Numbered from the stretch's first letter, positions 55,182 through 64,000 are shown. The stretch is 64,000 nt of DNA from Rhizobium laguerreae (GCF_002008165.1 NZ_MRDM01000003.1:1-64000); one strand, 5' to 3'. The notes: a model not told the origin generated them from the sequence alone. Numbers and translations are program-made.

Positions 55182-55877
55182 TCAAGCCAAGCCGAGATTG
55201 CGGTTTATCGCTGCCTGGAAATGGGCTTGAAGCGCCTTCTCGGCCGCGTCGGCGTTTCTGGAAGAGCATGCCTCAAGAATTTCCAGGTGCTCCTTCAATG
55301 TTCGAATAAGCATGGGAGGCGTCACCCTTCGCTCCAATCGCAGCAAACGCAGATAGTTGTGCATGCGCCGATATGCGGTGTCGATGAGTGGATTGCGCAA
55401 GGCGGCGATGATTTGACCGTGAAGATCGAGCTCGAGAAGGTCCATTTCCGCAATATGGTCAGGCGTTAGACCATCCTTCTCAAGCTTTCGCAAAAGCCTG
55501 GAATGCCGGACTTCCAAGCTGTTCATCAAGTCCTCGCCAGCTTCCTCGGCAAACACGCGAATGGCTGAGCGTTCAACGATCGCGCGGAATTGGTACGTCG
55601 AGCGCGTTAGCTCAAGGCCAGGCCTGACGAATTGGATGCCGGAGCGAGGATGGATTGTCAGAATGCCTTCGGCTTCGAGCATGCGCAACGCATCGCGAAG
55701 CGGCGCAACGGGCACGCTGACAATCTCGGACAGTTCGCTCTGGGAGATAAATGCGCCAACAGGGACCCTTCGTTCAAACAGGCTTTCGAGGATGCGATCA
55801 TAAGCGAGATCGCTGAGCCGGGGGGCAGCGATCTCCGGTACAGTTGCCTTCGCTTTGCGCACTTGCGATTTCTTCAT
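55182..55877 (-). CDS. GntR family regulator (FCD/FadR subfamily)
   Basis: 231 residues: winged helix-turn-helix at ~22-85 (LAYDRILESLFERRVPVGAF, SQSELSEIVSVPVAPLRDAL, RMLEAEGILTIHPRSG) and an all-helical FCD ligand-binding domain with metal-ligand type His residues (ELDLHGQIIAAL, LKEHLEILEAC, LQAHFQAAINRN). FCD regulators are usually repressors released by organic or sugar acids. It diverges from the enolase-superfamily gene and precedes the transporter genes. Confidence 0.92.
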   Translation of the reverse strand: MKKSQVRKAKATVPEIAAPRLSDLAYDRILESLFERRVPVGAFISQSELSEIVSVPVAPLRDALRMLEAEGILTIHPRSGIQFVRPGLELTRSTYQFRAIVERSAIRVFAEEAGEDLMNSLEVRHSRLLRKLEKDGLTPDHIAEMDLLELDLHGQIIAALRNPLIDTAYRRMHNYLRLLRLERRVTPPMLIRTLKEHLEILEACSSRNADAAEKALQAHFQAAINRNLGLA

Positions 55878-55893
55878 CCGTCCGATAATACCT

Positions 55894-55905
55894 CTGATAG
55901 ATCAG
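55894..55905. promoter_or_regulatory. Palindromic operator, probable GntR site 2
   Basis: CTGATAGATCAG lies 17 bases before the GntR start codon and 32 bases before the enolase-superfamily start, in the shared divergent promoter. It matches the core of the palindrome at 55105-55120, supporting a common regulator and autoregulation. Confidence 0.65.
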
Positions 55906-55937
55906 TTATCAATATAAAGCGATCAGAGAGCACGTTC

Positions 55938-57086
55938 ATGCCCCTATCCGGATTTCGTATAACCCGATTTCAATTTGCCCGCGACAGGGTAATCGGTGAC
56001 AGTCAGGTCCGTGCAGATGACGTCAACGTCGCCGCTCTCGAACTTATCGGCGAAACGGGAAACGTTGGGCTCGGCTTTATTCAAACGCTTTTTCACCCCC
56101 TGCCGGATCAAGCAGAGATCGAGGCCGTGTTCAAGCATGAAGCATGGCCCGCGATCGCGGGGCAAGAAGCGATCGGGCTGGTCCACCGCGTCAGCCGCCC
56201 GCGAGGTGGTAATCAGCGGGCTTTCTCGCTGCCGTTTCACGAGGCTCTTCAGGTCGCATTGTGGGACCTGGCGGCCAAGGAAGTCGGATTGCCTTTGCAT
56301 AAGCTGCTAGGAAGCCGCCGTGACCGGGTCCGGGCCTATGCCAGCGGTCTAGACTTTCATCTGAGCGACGAGGCATTCCGCGCGCTGTTCTCGCACGCCG
56401 CCTCCCTCGGCTACCAAGCATTCAAGATCAAGGTCGGTCATCCCGACTTCCAGCGGGACATGCGCCGGCTCGACCTGCTCAAAGAGGTTGTTCCCGCCGG
56501 ATCGCAGATTATGATCGACCCGAATGAAGCCTGGAATTCCAAGGAGGCGCTCGTCAAATTGACGGCGATCCGCGATGCGGGCCATGACCTGCTATGGGTA
56601 GAGGATCCTATTCTTCGCCATGACTTCGAAGGGCTGCGGACACTCCGTCACGCCGTAAACTGGACGCAGATCAACAGCGGCGAATATCTCGATGCCAGTG
56701 GAAAGCGTCTCCTCATGGAGAACTTCGGAACCGATCTGCTCAACGTTCATGGCCAGGTCACGGACGTCATGCGCATCGGATGGCTGGCTGCCGAGCTTGG
56801 CATTCCTGTGAGCTTGGGAAATACCTTTCTGGAAGTGGGCGTTCACATGGCCGCCGCACTTCCGGAAGTCGAGTGGCTCGAATACTCATTCCAGAATTTT
56901 GATCACCTTGTGGAGCAGCCGATCTTAATCCGCGATGGATTCGCCTATGCTCCCGGTCGTCCAGGCCATGGTCTCGTTCTTAGCGAAGTTGCTCGTGAGC
57001 AGTGGTCGCGCCCGAAGCGACTGGATAGGGCGCAACTTGGTGAACCACCTGAAAATTCACGCCTTCCTTGTTTAAATGGAACATGA
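55938..57086 (+). CDS. Mandelate racemase/muconate lactonizing (enolase superfamily) enzyme
   Basis: About 382 residues with the enolase-superfamily capping domain and barrel. Visible catalytic elements are the KxK-type base in FKIKVGHPDF, metal ligands in MIDPNEAWN, WVEDPI and NSGEYL, and a late His in NTFLEVGVHMAAALPEVEWL. Members abstract a proton alpha to a carboxylate, often dehydrating sugar acids. The context of a sugar-type ABC importer and FCD regulator suggests an acid-sugar dehydratase; substrate is undetermined. ATG 55938 was chosen; upstream frame extensions overlap GntR. Confidence 0.88.
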   Translation: MPLSGFRITRFQFARDRVIGDSQVRADDVNVAALELIGETGNVGLGFIQTLFHPLPDQAEIEAVFKHEAWPAIAGQEAIGLVHRVSRPRGGNQRAFSLPFHEALQVALWDLAAKEVGLPLHKLLGSRRDRVRAYASGLDFHLSDEAFRALFSHAASLGYQAFKIKVGHPDFQRDMRRLDLLKEVVPAGSQIMIDPNEAWNSKEALVKLTAIRDAGHDLLWVEDPILRHDFEGLRTLRHAVNWTQINSGEYLDASGKRLLMENFGTDLLNVHGQVTDVMRIGWLAAELGIPVSLGNTFLEVGVHMAAALPEVEWLEYSFQNFDHLVEQPILIRDGFAYAPGRPGHGLVLSEVAREQWSRPKRLDRAQLGEPPENSRLPCLNGT

Positions 57087-57214
57087 TGCGCAAGATCGCT
57101 GGACCGTGCGATGCGGTAGTGCCTCCTGGCAAAGTTCTGACCTGTGGCGAGCCGTCGGCCGCGCACGATTTGCGAGGGCATCGCACCGGGGCCTCGCCAG
57201 CCGTGGGCGATCAA

Positions 57215-58669
57215 TCAGCCTGACTTCGCCGCTCGTTCGGAGGCGACAGGCACTTGCTCCGTGAGATAGCCGGCACCGATGGCGACGTAGAGATCCACAT
57301 AGTCCTTGGCGACCTGTTGCACGGTGGCCGCAAGGCTTTCCTGGGCATCGGAGACCGACCGCTGCGCCTCCAGGACATCCAGCAATGACGAGGCGCCATC
57401 CTTGTAGCTCGTGGTCGAAAGCGCAAGCGACTCCTGTGCCGTCTGCACCTGTCTGCGCAACGGTTCGAGCGTCTGCGTGTCGCGGCGAACGGCCGACAGT
57501 GCGTTTTCCACCTCTTCGACCCCGTTCAGCACCGCCTCTTTCCAGGCGAGGTACTGGGTGTTGGCATCGGATTTTTCGATATCGACATTCGCACGCAATT
57601 TGCCGCCATCAAAGATCGGCAGGTTGAGCGTCGGTCCGAAGGACCAGCTGGTTAAGGTTCCGCCGCTGGCACCGGATGATTTGACCCAGCTCGGCGAGAT
57701 CGAACCGGAGAGCGAGATCGATGGATAGAGCTGTGCTTCGGCAGCACCGATATCGGCAACGGCCGCCGCCAGCTCGCGTTCAGCCTTGCGGATATCGGGA
57801 CGGTTGCGGATGAGGTCGGCCGGAATGCCGGCCCGAATGTCGCCGCGGAAAACCGGCTGGCCGGCGCTTTTCTGCAGTTCGCCCATCAGCGAGGCCGCCG
57901 GCATCCCGAGCAGCGTGGCAATGTGATGGGCCGATTCGGCAAAACTCTGTTCTAGGCCAGGAATGTCGGACTTTGTCGACTGTACCAGGCCCTCTGCCTG
58001 AACGACGTCAAGGCGGGAGGCCCCACCTGCCTTGAGCTGCAGCTGCGTGAGTTCGTAGGTCTGTTGGCGGGATTTCAAATTCGCCCGCGAAAGCGCGATG
58101 CGCTGCTGGTAATAGCGAGCGTCGATGTAGCTCTCGACCAGGTCTTTCAGGAAGGTGAGCTTTGCATTGTCGGCCGTTGCATAGGCGGCCTCAAGCGAAG
58201 CAATCGCACTCTCCTTGGAGCGGCGGTACTGGCCGAAGAAGTCGAGCAGCCAGGAAAGGCTGGCCTCGCTGCCTGTCGTGTTGGTCGTGCCGATGGTCGT
58301 ACGCTCAGAACCCTTCTCACCGGACACGGTGTGCGATGCGCCGACATCGAGGCTCGGCAGGCCACCAGCCCCGGCGACCGTTACGTTGGCGGAAGCCGAG
58401 TTGATGCTCTCGATAGCCTGCAGCACATCAAGGTTCTCGCTGAGGCCATGAGCCACCAGGCCGTCGAGCTGATTGTCACGATAGGCCGTCCACCAATGCG
58501 CCGCCACGACGTCGCCGTTGCTCTTGGTCCCGCCCTCTTGGAATTTGGCAGGAAGCGGTATCTCGGGGGGAACGTGATCCGGGCCGCTGACGCAGCCTGC
58601 CAGCAGAAGCGTGACCGCCGATGCGGCGTAGCGGAGCAATGATATTTTCGTGCTGAGCGACGGACTCAC
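57215..58669 (-). CDS. RND efflux outer-membrane factor (NodT/OprM family lipoprotein)
   Basis: About 484 residues. A lipoprotein signal ends in the lipobox LLAGC at about residues 22-26. The OMF repeat structure follows (PAKFQEGGTKSNGDVVAAHW, VSGPDH start, NLDVLQAIESINSASANVTV, later RPDIRKAERELAAAVADIGA and ALSTTSYKDGASSLLDVLEA). It forms the trimeric outer-membrane channel of a tripartite pump. The start is GTG 58669; no in-frame ATG fits the signal peptide. A four-half-site direct repeat lies about 50 bases upstream. Confidence 0.9.
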   Translation of the reverse strand: MSPSLSTKISLLRYAASAVTLLLAGCVSGPDHVPPEIPLPAKFQEGGTKSNGDVVAAHWWTAYRDNQLDGLVAHGLSENLDVLQAIESINSASANVTVAGAGGLPSLDVGASHTVSGEKGSERTTIGTTNTTGSEASLSWLLDFFGQYRRSKESAIASLEAAYATADNAKLTFLKDLVESYIDARYYQQRIALSRANLKSRQQTYELTQLQLKAGGASRLDVVQAEGLVQSTKSDIPGLEQSFAESAHHIATLLGMPAASLMGELQKSAGQPVFRGDIRAGIPADLIRNRPDIRKAERELAAAVADIGAAEAQLYPSISLSGSISPSWVKSSGASGGTLTSWSFGPTLNLPIFDGGKLRANVDIEKSDANTQYLAWKEAVLNGVEEVENALSAVRRDTQTLEPLRRQVQTAQESLALSTTSYKDGASSLLDVLEAQRSVSDAQESLAATVQQVAKDYVDLYVAIGAGYLTEQVPVASERAAKSG

Positions 58670-58718
58670 TGGCGAGCTTTCTGAACCGGGATCGTGGTTC
58701 AGGCTTAACGGCGCCAAC

Positions 58719-58755
58719 GTTAATGGCGGTAAAGACACTGTAAAGTTACGTAAAA
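58719..58755 (-). promoter_or_regulatory. Direct-repeat operator before the outer-membrane factor gene
   Basis: On the minus strand four six-base half-sites, TTTTAC, CTTTAC, CTTTAC and ATTAAC, are spaced by 4, 5 and 4 bases, giving a 10-11 bp period as used by OmpR/PhoB-type regulators. The same architecture occurs at 60811-60847, with 29 of 37 positions identical by my count. Confidence 0.7.
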
Positions 58756-58770
58756 CCGCGGGGAGCCGGA

Positions 58771-60060
58771 TCAGGCTTGGTCGTCCGCCGAACCATAGGG
58801 CTTCGGTTTCCTGGGAAGCTCCAGGGTGATTGCCAGGCCACCCGTATCCGGCAAGGACGCATGCACACGCCCGCCATGGCGTTCGATGGCCTGCCTGGTG
58901 ATTGCCAGACCCAGGCCATATCCGCCTCTTGGCACAGCCTCGTTCCCGCGTGAGAACGGCTGAAAGATCCGTTCGAGTTCGTCCCGCCTGACACCTGGCC
59001 CTTGATCGGTGACACAGATTTTGAGGCGCTCGTCCGTCGCCTCGCAAGATACTGATATGCGCGAATGCTCGGCCGTGTACTTGACGGCGTTGCGGACGAC
59101 GTTTTCGAGCGCCCTGTAGATCAGTTCGCCTTCGACCTCTGCGCGGAAGACACCCTCGACACTGGTCGTGATCGAGACGTCCCGCGCCTGGGCTTCGAAT
59201 GCCGCATCGCCGAGAATTTCGTTCAGCAGCTCGATGACATCGAGAGTGTGCGTTTTCAACGGCCGGCTGGGTCCCGCCGTCAACCTGGCAAGCGTCAGAA
59301 CTTCGCCGACCAGAGCATCCAGCCGTTCGACCTCCCGGTCCATGCGGTCCAGCATAGAGCCGAGTTTGGCCGGGCTCTGCCGCAGCACGCCGACGGCGGC
59401 CTGCAGGCGGGACAAGGGCGAACGCAGCTCGTGGGAGACATCATGGAATAACCTCTGCTGCGCATCCTGCAGCTCCTGAAGCCGGGCGGCGCTGGAATCG
59501 AAGTCATGTGCAAGCGCGGTGACTTCATCCTTGCGTCCGGCCATCTTGTCACCGATGCGGAAGTCGAAGCGGCCATGGGCGAGCGCGCTCAAGCCATCAC
59601 GCAGATGCACGACGGGACGAATGAGGTACCGGGCGAGTGCACCTGCCGATATCGTGCTCGAAATCAGGATCGTGAGCCAGGGCAAGAACGGGCCGAAGTT
59701 CTCGAAGGTGAACGTCGCCTGGGCCGGCAGGGAAATCTGATAGCAAACCCCGTCCTTCTGGACGGGTCTCGTATCGACGGTCTTTGGAACCGCACAGGCA
59801 TCGGCTTTCGCAGCTTTGGAAATCGTCAGACCAGACGGTAGCGTCTCTTCGCTTGTGCGCACGAAATACGCGGCGGCATCTTCGCCATTTTTGGCGAGCA
59901 CGTTTGCGGTCAGGTTCAGGGCGATCGCTCGCCGCTCTTCCTCAAGTTCGCGCGCAAAAGGAACCCCCTGGAGAAAATTGACGAGCAGGAATATCACGCC
60001 GACTGTCGCCGCCATCGTCAGCCAGATCGTCGTGAAGAATTTCCAGAAAAGTCGGGGCAT
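58771..60060 (-). CDS. Sensor histidine kinase (CpxA/EnvZ-like architecture)
   Basis: About 429 residues: first membrane helix (FTTIWLTMAATVGVIFLLVN), a short periplasmic domain (~32-125) with a possible disulfide pair (Cys in ADACAVPK and DGVCYQ), second helix (PWLTILISSTISAGALARYL), HAMP, H-box FHDVSHELRSPLSRL, N-box ENVVRNAVKYTAE, G-boxes DQGPGV and GGYGLGLAI. It starts 2 bases after the regulator stop. It probably senses envelope or drug stress and controls the neighbouring efflux genes. Confidence 0.92.
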   Translation of the reverse strand: MPRLFWKFFTTIWLTMAATVGVIFLLVNFLQGVPFARELEEERRAIALNLTANVLAKNGEDAAAYFVRTSEETLPSGLTISKAAKADACAVPKTVDTRPVQKDGVCYQISLPAQATFTFENFGPFLPWLTILISSTISAGALARYLIRPVVHLRDGLSALAHGRFDFRIGDKMAGRKDEVTALAHDFDSSAARLQELQDAQQRLFHDVSHELRSPLSRLQAAVGVLRQSPAKLGSMLDRMDREVERLDALVGEVLTLARLTAGPSRPLKTHTLDVIELLNEILGDAAFEAQARDVSITTSVEGVFRAEVEGELIYRALENVVRNAVKYTAEHSRISVSCEATDERLKICVTDQGPGVRRDELERIFQPFSRGNEAVPRGGYGLGLAITRQAIERHGGRVHASLPDTGGLAITLELPRKPKPYGSADDQA

Positions 60061-60062
60061 GG

Positions 60063-60755
60063 TCAGTCCACGAGAAGTTGATAGCCCTGGCCGCGAACGG
60101 ACTGGATCCAGGATTGCCCATCCTCTCTCAGTCCGAGCTTCTGACGAACGCTGCTGATATGGACGTCGATCCGCCGATCGAACGGGGTCAACGGCTTGCC
60201 GAAGGCCCGCTTCGAAATATCCTGCTTCGACACGAGCTGGCCTGCGCTGCGAGCAAGCACCTCGAGGAGGCTGAATTCCGTGCCGGTCAGTTCCAAGCTT
60301 TCGCCGCGCCATTCGGCGATCCTGCTGCCCGGATGGATCACGAGTTTTCCCGCCCTTATCGTGTCGGTCGAAGTACCGGCCGCCGGCTGACCTGCCCGAC
60401 GGAGGATGGCGCGCAACCTCGCCGCAAGTTCGCCCGGCGAGCATGGCTTCGGCACATAGTCGTCGGCGCCCAGATTGAGACCGGATATCCTGTCGACGTC
60501 ATCGCCCCTTGCGGTCAGCATCAGGACCGGGACCTGGCTGAGCTTCCTGATCCTCTGCAGAACCTCGATCCCGTTCATCCGAGGCATCATGATGTCGAGC
60601 ACGATGATATCGACCGTATTGCCGGCAGCCGCCGCAATCGCGGCGCGACCGTCCGTATCGGTGACGACGTCATATCCTTCTTCGACCAGATATTCCTGCA
60701 GAAGCGTCGTCAGCTCGGCATCGTCGTCGATGAGGAGAACCTTGTTCATTCGCAT
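60063..60755 (-). CDS. OmpR/PhoB-family response regulator
   Basis: 230 residues: receiver (LLIDDDAELT, phospho-acceptor in VLDIMMPRMNG, MLTARGD, VPKPCSPGEL) and winged-helix effector domain (LTGTEFSLLEVLARSAGQLV, FDRRIDVHISSVRQKLG). It has CpxR-like features. Start codons at 60755 and 60749 are both possible. It is divergent from the adaptor gene and is expected to bind the tandem half-sites at 60811-60847 and 58719-58755. Confidence 0.92.
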   Translation of the reverse strand: MRMNKVLLIDDDAELTTLLQEYLVEEGYDVVTDTDGRAAIAAAAGNTVDIIVLDIMMPRMNGIEVLQRIRKLSQVPVLMLTARGDDVDRISGLNLGADDYVPKPCSPGELAARLRAILRRAGQPAAGTSTDTIRAGKLVIHPGSRIAEWRGESLELTGTEFSLLEVLARSAGQLVSKQDISKRAFGKPLTPFDRRIDVHISSVRQKLGLREDGQSWIQSVRGQGYQLLVD

Positions 60756-60810
60756 TATCCGATATCAATTCCGGCAAGCCATACAGCACAAATACAGTCG
60801 CGTAGCCAAG

Positions 60811-60847
60811 TTTTACCTAACTTAACACTAACTTGACCGCACTTAAC
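60811..60847 (+). promoter_or_regulatory. Direct-repeat operator before the adaptor gene
   Basis: On the plus strand TTTTAC, CTTAAC, CTTGAC and CTTAAC are spaced by 4, 5 and 4 bases, the same layout and orientation relative to the gene as the site before the outer-membrane factor. It lies in the divergent region between the regulator and adaptor genes. Confidence 0.7.
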
Positions 60848-60983
60848 GTTCGCCCCGTTACTGATCCTGCCATGACATAACACGCGTTGAAACCGGATTG
60901 CCGCGAGGTGACCTGCAATCCTTCGTAGAGTTGGCGCGGATCGGGAAAAGGCATCGATGCCTTCGACCACAAGGAGTGTATCG

Positions 60984-62057
60984 TTGAGAAAACCGTCCAG
61001 ACCAGTCGCCGCCGCTTTCGTTGCGGCTGCGCTTCTCTTGCCTCTGCGCAACGCCTTGGCGGAACAGGCCGCTGCGACCGCTCTCACCGTCTCTATGATG
61101 ACACCGGCGCAGCGGAATTGGCCTGAGACCGTTCCCGCAAGCGGATGGCTTAAACCATGGCAGGAAGCGGTCATCGCCTCGGAAACGAGCGGTCTGCGCA
61201 TTACCGATGTTCTGGTCGATGTCGGCTCCGTGGTTACGAAGGGGCAGACGCTCGTCCGGCTTTCTCAGGAAAGTGTGCTGGCCGACCTCCGCAAGCAGGA
61301 GGCGGCGATCGAGACCGCCAAGGCAAATCTTTCGAAGGCCAAGGCCAACGCCGACCGCGCACGGCAGCTCCGCCCCTCGGGCGCCCTTTCCGACGAGAAG
61401 ATCGTCGAATATCTGGCCGACGAGCAGACGGCAACGGCCAGCCTTGCATCCGAGCAGGCGGCGCTCGACGGCGAAAAGATCAAGCTTGCGCAGACGACGA
61501 TCACGGCCGTCGACGACGGCATCGTAACGTCGCGTTCCGCCGACCTCGGCGCTGTCGTCTCTGCGGGCACCGAGCTGTTCCGCATGGTTCGCCAGCAGCG
61601 GATCGAATGGCAGGCCGAAGTTTCGGCGCGCTACCTTTCACGCATTTCGGAAGGTTTGAACGTCAAGATCAACGGCCCGGACGACCACGACATCGAAGGC
61701 AAGGTGAGACTTGTCGGGCCGTCGGTCAGCACCGATACCAGCCGGGCCATCGTCTATGTCGCGCTTCCGGCTGACGTCCGCCCACGCAGCGGCCTTTATG
61801 TAACCGGCAATATCGAACTGCAGACGTCCCCGGCGCTGACCGTTCCCGAAACGGCGATCGTGTTCAGGGACGGGATCAGCTACGTCTTCACCGCCGGCGA
61901 GGGCCAGCGGGTGCAAAGGGTTCGGGTGGAAACGGGCCGCCGCAGCAATGGCGAGGTGGAAATCGTCTCCGGCATAGATCGTTCATCGAAGGTCGTGACC
62001 TCGGGCGGTGCGTTCCTGTCGGACAACGACCTCGTGAAGATCGCGGAGACAAACTGA
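60984..62057 (+). CDS. RND efflux periplasmic adaptor (membrane fusion protein)
   Basis: About 357 residues: signal peptide (RKPSRPVAAAFVAAALLLPL), lipoyl-like half motifs (GLRITDVLVDVGSVVTKGQT and IVTSRSADLGAVVSAGT), an alpha-hairpin (~95-165) and beta-barrel and membrane-proximal domains. It links the pump to the outer-membrane channel. I favour TTG 60984 because AAGGAG lies seven bases upstream; an in-frame ATG at 60957 would lengthen the leader by nine residues. It overlaps the pump start by TGATG. Confidence 0.88.
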   Translation: MRKPSRPVAAAFVAAALLLPLRNALAEQAAATALTVSMMTPAQRNWPETVPASGWLKPWQEAVIASETSGLRITDVLVDVGSVVTKGQTLVRLSQESVLADLRKQEAAIETAKANLSKAKANADRARQLRPSGALSDEKIVEYLADEQTATASLASEQAALDGEKIKLAQTTITAVDDGIVTSRSADLGAVVSAGTELFRMVRQQRIEWQAEVSARYLSRISEGLNVKINGPDDHDIEGKVRLVGPSVSTDTSRAIVYVALPADVRPRSGLYVTGNIELQTSPALTVPETAIVFRDGISYVFTAGEGQRVQRVRVETGRRSNGEVEIVSGIDRSSKVVTSGGAFLSDNDLVKIAETN

Positions 62058-64000
62058 TGAACTTCTCAGCATGGTCGATCCGCAACCCCGTGCCGGCAAT
62101 ATTGCTGTTCGTGATGCTTGCCGTCGGCGGGCTCCTGGCCTTCAAGCAGCTTGCGGTCCAGAACTTCCCCGATATGGATCTCCCGACCATCACCGTCACA
62201 GCGACGCTCGACGGTGCGGCGCCGACCCAGCTCGAAACCGAGGTTGCCCGCACCATCGAGGATAGTTTCGCGGCGCTGAGCTATCTCGACCATATCACCA
62301 CAACCATCACCGACGGCACCGTCTCGATCAAGGTCTCCTTCAAGCTGGAAAAAGACAGCGAAGCAGCCCTGAACGAAGTCCGCAATGCGGTCGACAGCGT
62401 CAAGAGCGATCTGCCGGCGCAGATGGAGACTCCCACTGTCACCAAGGTCACGGTGCAGAGTTCGGCGCTGGTCACCTATGCCATCCGCTCGACCGCTCTC
62501 AACGAGACCGAACTTTCCTGGTTTGTCGACAACGACCTGACCAAGGCGCTGCTATCGGTGCCCGGCGTCGGGCAAGTCAACCGCATAGGCGGGATCGACC
62601 GCGAGGTTCATGTGGATCTCGATCCCTCAACGATGGCGTCGCTTGGCGTTACCGCGACAACCGTCTCATCACAGCTGAAGGCGGTACAGGCGGATACGTC
62701 AGGCGGGCTTGGCGAAATCGGCGGCACCCGTCAGACCTTGCGCACGCTCGGCGCCCTGCCGTCGGTCGAAGCCTTGAAGGCGCTCCGAATCCCGCTGGCC
62801 AACGGCCAGCAGGTTCGCCTCGACGACGTCGCATCCGTCACCGACAGTTTCGCCGAGCGGTCCTCGATGGCCTATCTCGACGGCAAACCGGTGATTGCGG
62901 TCGAGATCAATCGGTCGAACGGATTTTCGGACAGCGGTGTCGCTGATGACGTCGACAAGGCGATCAAGCAGTTCGCCTCCAAGCATTCCAACGTGCAGAT
63001 CGAAGATGCCTACAGCACGATCGGGCCGATCATCGAAAATTACGACGGTTCGATGCACATGCTGTACGAGGGCGCGATCCTGGCGATCGTCGTCGTCTGG
63101 CTCTTCCTTCGCGACTGGCGTGCGACGATCCTGTCTGCCGTGGCGCTGCCCTTGTCCGTCATACCGACCTTCCTTGTCATGTACCTCTGCGGCTTCAGCC
63201 TGAACATGATCACGCTGTTGGCGCTGTCGCTCGTGGTCGGCATCCTCGTCGACGACGCCATCGTCGAGGTCGAGAACATCGCCCGCCATCTGCAGATGGG
63301 CAAGCGGCCGATCGACGCCGCTCTCGAGGCCGCCGACGAGATCGGGCTTGCCGTCATCGCAACCACCTTCACGTTGGTCGCCGTCTTCCTGCCGACTGCT
63401 TTCATGAGCGGCATCCCGGGACTTCTGTTCCGTCAGTTCGGGATCACCGCCGCCGTCGCCGTCCTCGTCTCGCTCGTCGTCGCACGTCTGCTGACGCCGA
63501 TGATGGCCGCCTATTTCATGAAGGCCCATCCGGTGGAGCAAAAGGACGGCCGCATCATGCGCGCCTATATGGCGATCGTGAAAGCCGCCATGAACCGCAG
63601 GAAAACCACGGTCGCCGTCACCGCGATCGTCGTGGCACTCTCGCTTTCCACCATCCCCTTTTTGAAATCGGGCTTCCTGCCCGCTTCCGACGACGCGCGA
63701 GCCCAGATCACGCTCACCCTGCAGCCGGGCGCCACCATCGAGCAGACGGACGCCGCCACCAGGAAAGCCGCCGAAATCGTCGGCAAGCTCACCGACGTGA
63801 CGCGTGTCTTTTCCTCGGTCGGTTCAGTATCTTCGGGCGGCGGTCCCGACTCGAGCACGACGAGCGATGTCGGATCCGCCACGATCATCGCCGTATTGTC
63901 CCCCATCGGCGAGCGCGATCGCAAGCAGTCGGAAATCGAAAACGACATTCGCCAAGCGCTCTCCTTGCTCCCGGGAATGCGTGTGGAGGTCGGCAGCGGT
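62057..64000 (+). CDS. RND multidrug efflux permease, partial
   Basis: The frame opens at ATG 62057 and continues for 648 codons to the window end without a stop. It starts MNFSAWSIRNPVPAILLFVM, and shows HAE1/AcrB-like porter regions (LSVPGVGQVNRIGGIDREVH) and helix 4 with the proton-relay pair (LSLVVGILVDDAIVEVENI). Full-length relatives are ~1,030 residues, so the last third is outside. Likely energised by proton import and joined with the adaptor and outer-membrane factor encoded beside it. Confidence 0.93.
   Translation, partial: MNFSAWSIRNPVPAILLFVMLAVGGLLAFKQLAVQNFPDMDLPTITVTATLDGAAPTQLETEVARTIEDSFAALSYLDHITTTITDGTVSIKVSFKLEKDSEAALNEVRNAVDSVKSDLPAQMETPTVTKVTVQSSALVTYAIRSTALNETELSWFVDNDLTKALLSVPGVGQVNRIGGIDREVHVDLDPSTMASLGVTATTVSSQLKAVQADTSGGLGEIGGTRQTLRTLGALPSVEALKALRIPLANGQQVRLDDVASVTDSFAERSSMAYLDGKPVIAVEINRSNGFSDSGVADDVDKAIKQFASKHSNVQIEDAYSTIGPIIENYDGSMHMLYEGAILAIVVVWLFLRDWRATILSAVALPLSVIPTFLVMYLCGFSLNMITLLALSLVVGILVDDAIVEVENIARHLQMGKRPIDAALEAADEIGLAVIATTFTLVAVFLPTAFMSGIPGLLFRQFGITAAVAVLVSLVVARLLTPMMAAYFMKAHPVEQKDGRIMRAYMAIVKAAMNRRKTTVAVTAIVVALSLSTIPFLKSGFLPASDDARAQITLTLQPGATIEQTDAATRKAAEIVGKLTDVTRVFSSVGSVSSGGGPDSSTTSDVGSATIIAVLSPIGERDRKQSEIENDIRQALSLLPGMRVEVGSG

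Overview
The window looks like a chromosomal or large-replicon segment of a Rhizobium-type alphaproteobacterium (Rhizobiaceae). The evidence is GC-rich coding sequence, many ABC uptake systems with Tat- or Sec-exported binding proteins, a large SDR and aldo/keto reductase complement, a FixJ-like regulator, and an sRNA with the anti-Shine-Dalgarno loop motif of the rhizobial alpha-r14 family. Nearly all of it is accessory catabolic and regulatory DNA; I found no tRNA, rRNA, CRISPR array or insertion sequence.

Layout. 0-7.5 kb: a partial unknown gene, a membrane histidine kinase with a FixJ-like regulator and a lone receiver, then two exported epoxide hydrolases flanking a DUF6130 protein, and a VOC protein. 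7.5-12.9 kb: an SDR, then a decaying stretch (SRAP fragment, frameshifted small gene, 5'-truncated DUF4037 gene) that still holds an intact-looking four-hairpin anti-SD sRNA on the minus strand, a sterol desaturase-like membrane hydroxylase, and 1.3 kb of non-coding DNA with repeated strong terminators. 12.9-15.2 kb: a HTH/PIN toxin-antitoxin pair and gene debris. 15.2-21.6 kb: LysR regulator, epimerase, three aldo/keto reductases, an MFS remnant and an SDR.

21.8-31.5 kb is a coherent oligosaccharide locus: binding protein, two permeases, a GHL6/trimerisation-type glycoside hydrolase, LacI regulator, ATPase and a cytoplasmic GH95 alpha-L-fucosidase. This suggests uptake of fucosylated plant oligosaccharides and their hydrolysis inside the cell.

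31.9-48.9 kb is a 13-gene minus-strand operon with overlapping genes, headed by a peptide-type ABC importer and preceded by a GlxA-type AraC regulator. It encodes a dihydropyrimidinase, a dihydroorotase-like protein that has lost metal ligands, a PuuE-like deacetylase-fold hydrolase, a TPP enzyme, an epimerase, three SDRs and an MFS carrier. This is the best candidate for an undescribed pathway; I infer catabolism of a cyclic amide or ureide.

49.4-57.1 kb: a DUF2087 protein, an alpha/beta hydrolase, and a sugar or sugar-acid ABC system with a GntR regulator and an enolase-superfamily dehydratase; matching palindromes lie before both transcription units. 57.2-64 kb: a tripartite RND efflux system (outer-membrane factor, kinase, OmpR-type regulator, then divergent adaptor and pump, the pump cut by the window end). 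Two 37-bp direct-repeat operators of the same architecture lie before the outer-membrane factor and the adaptor.
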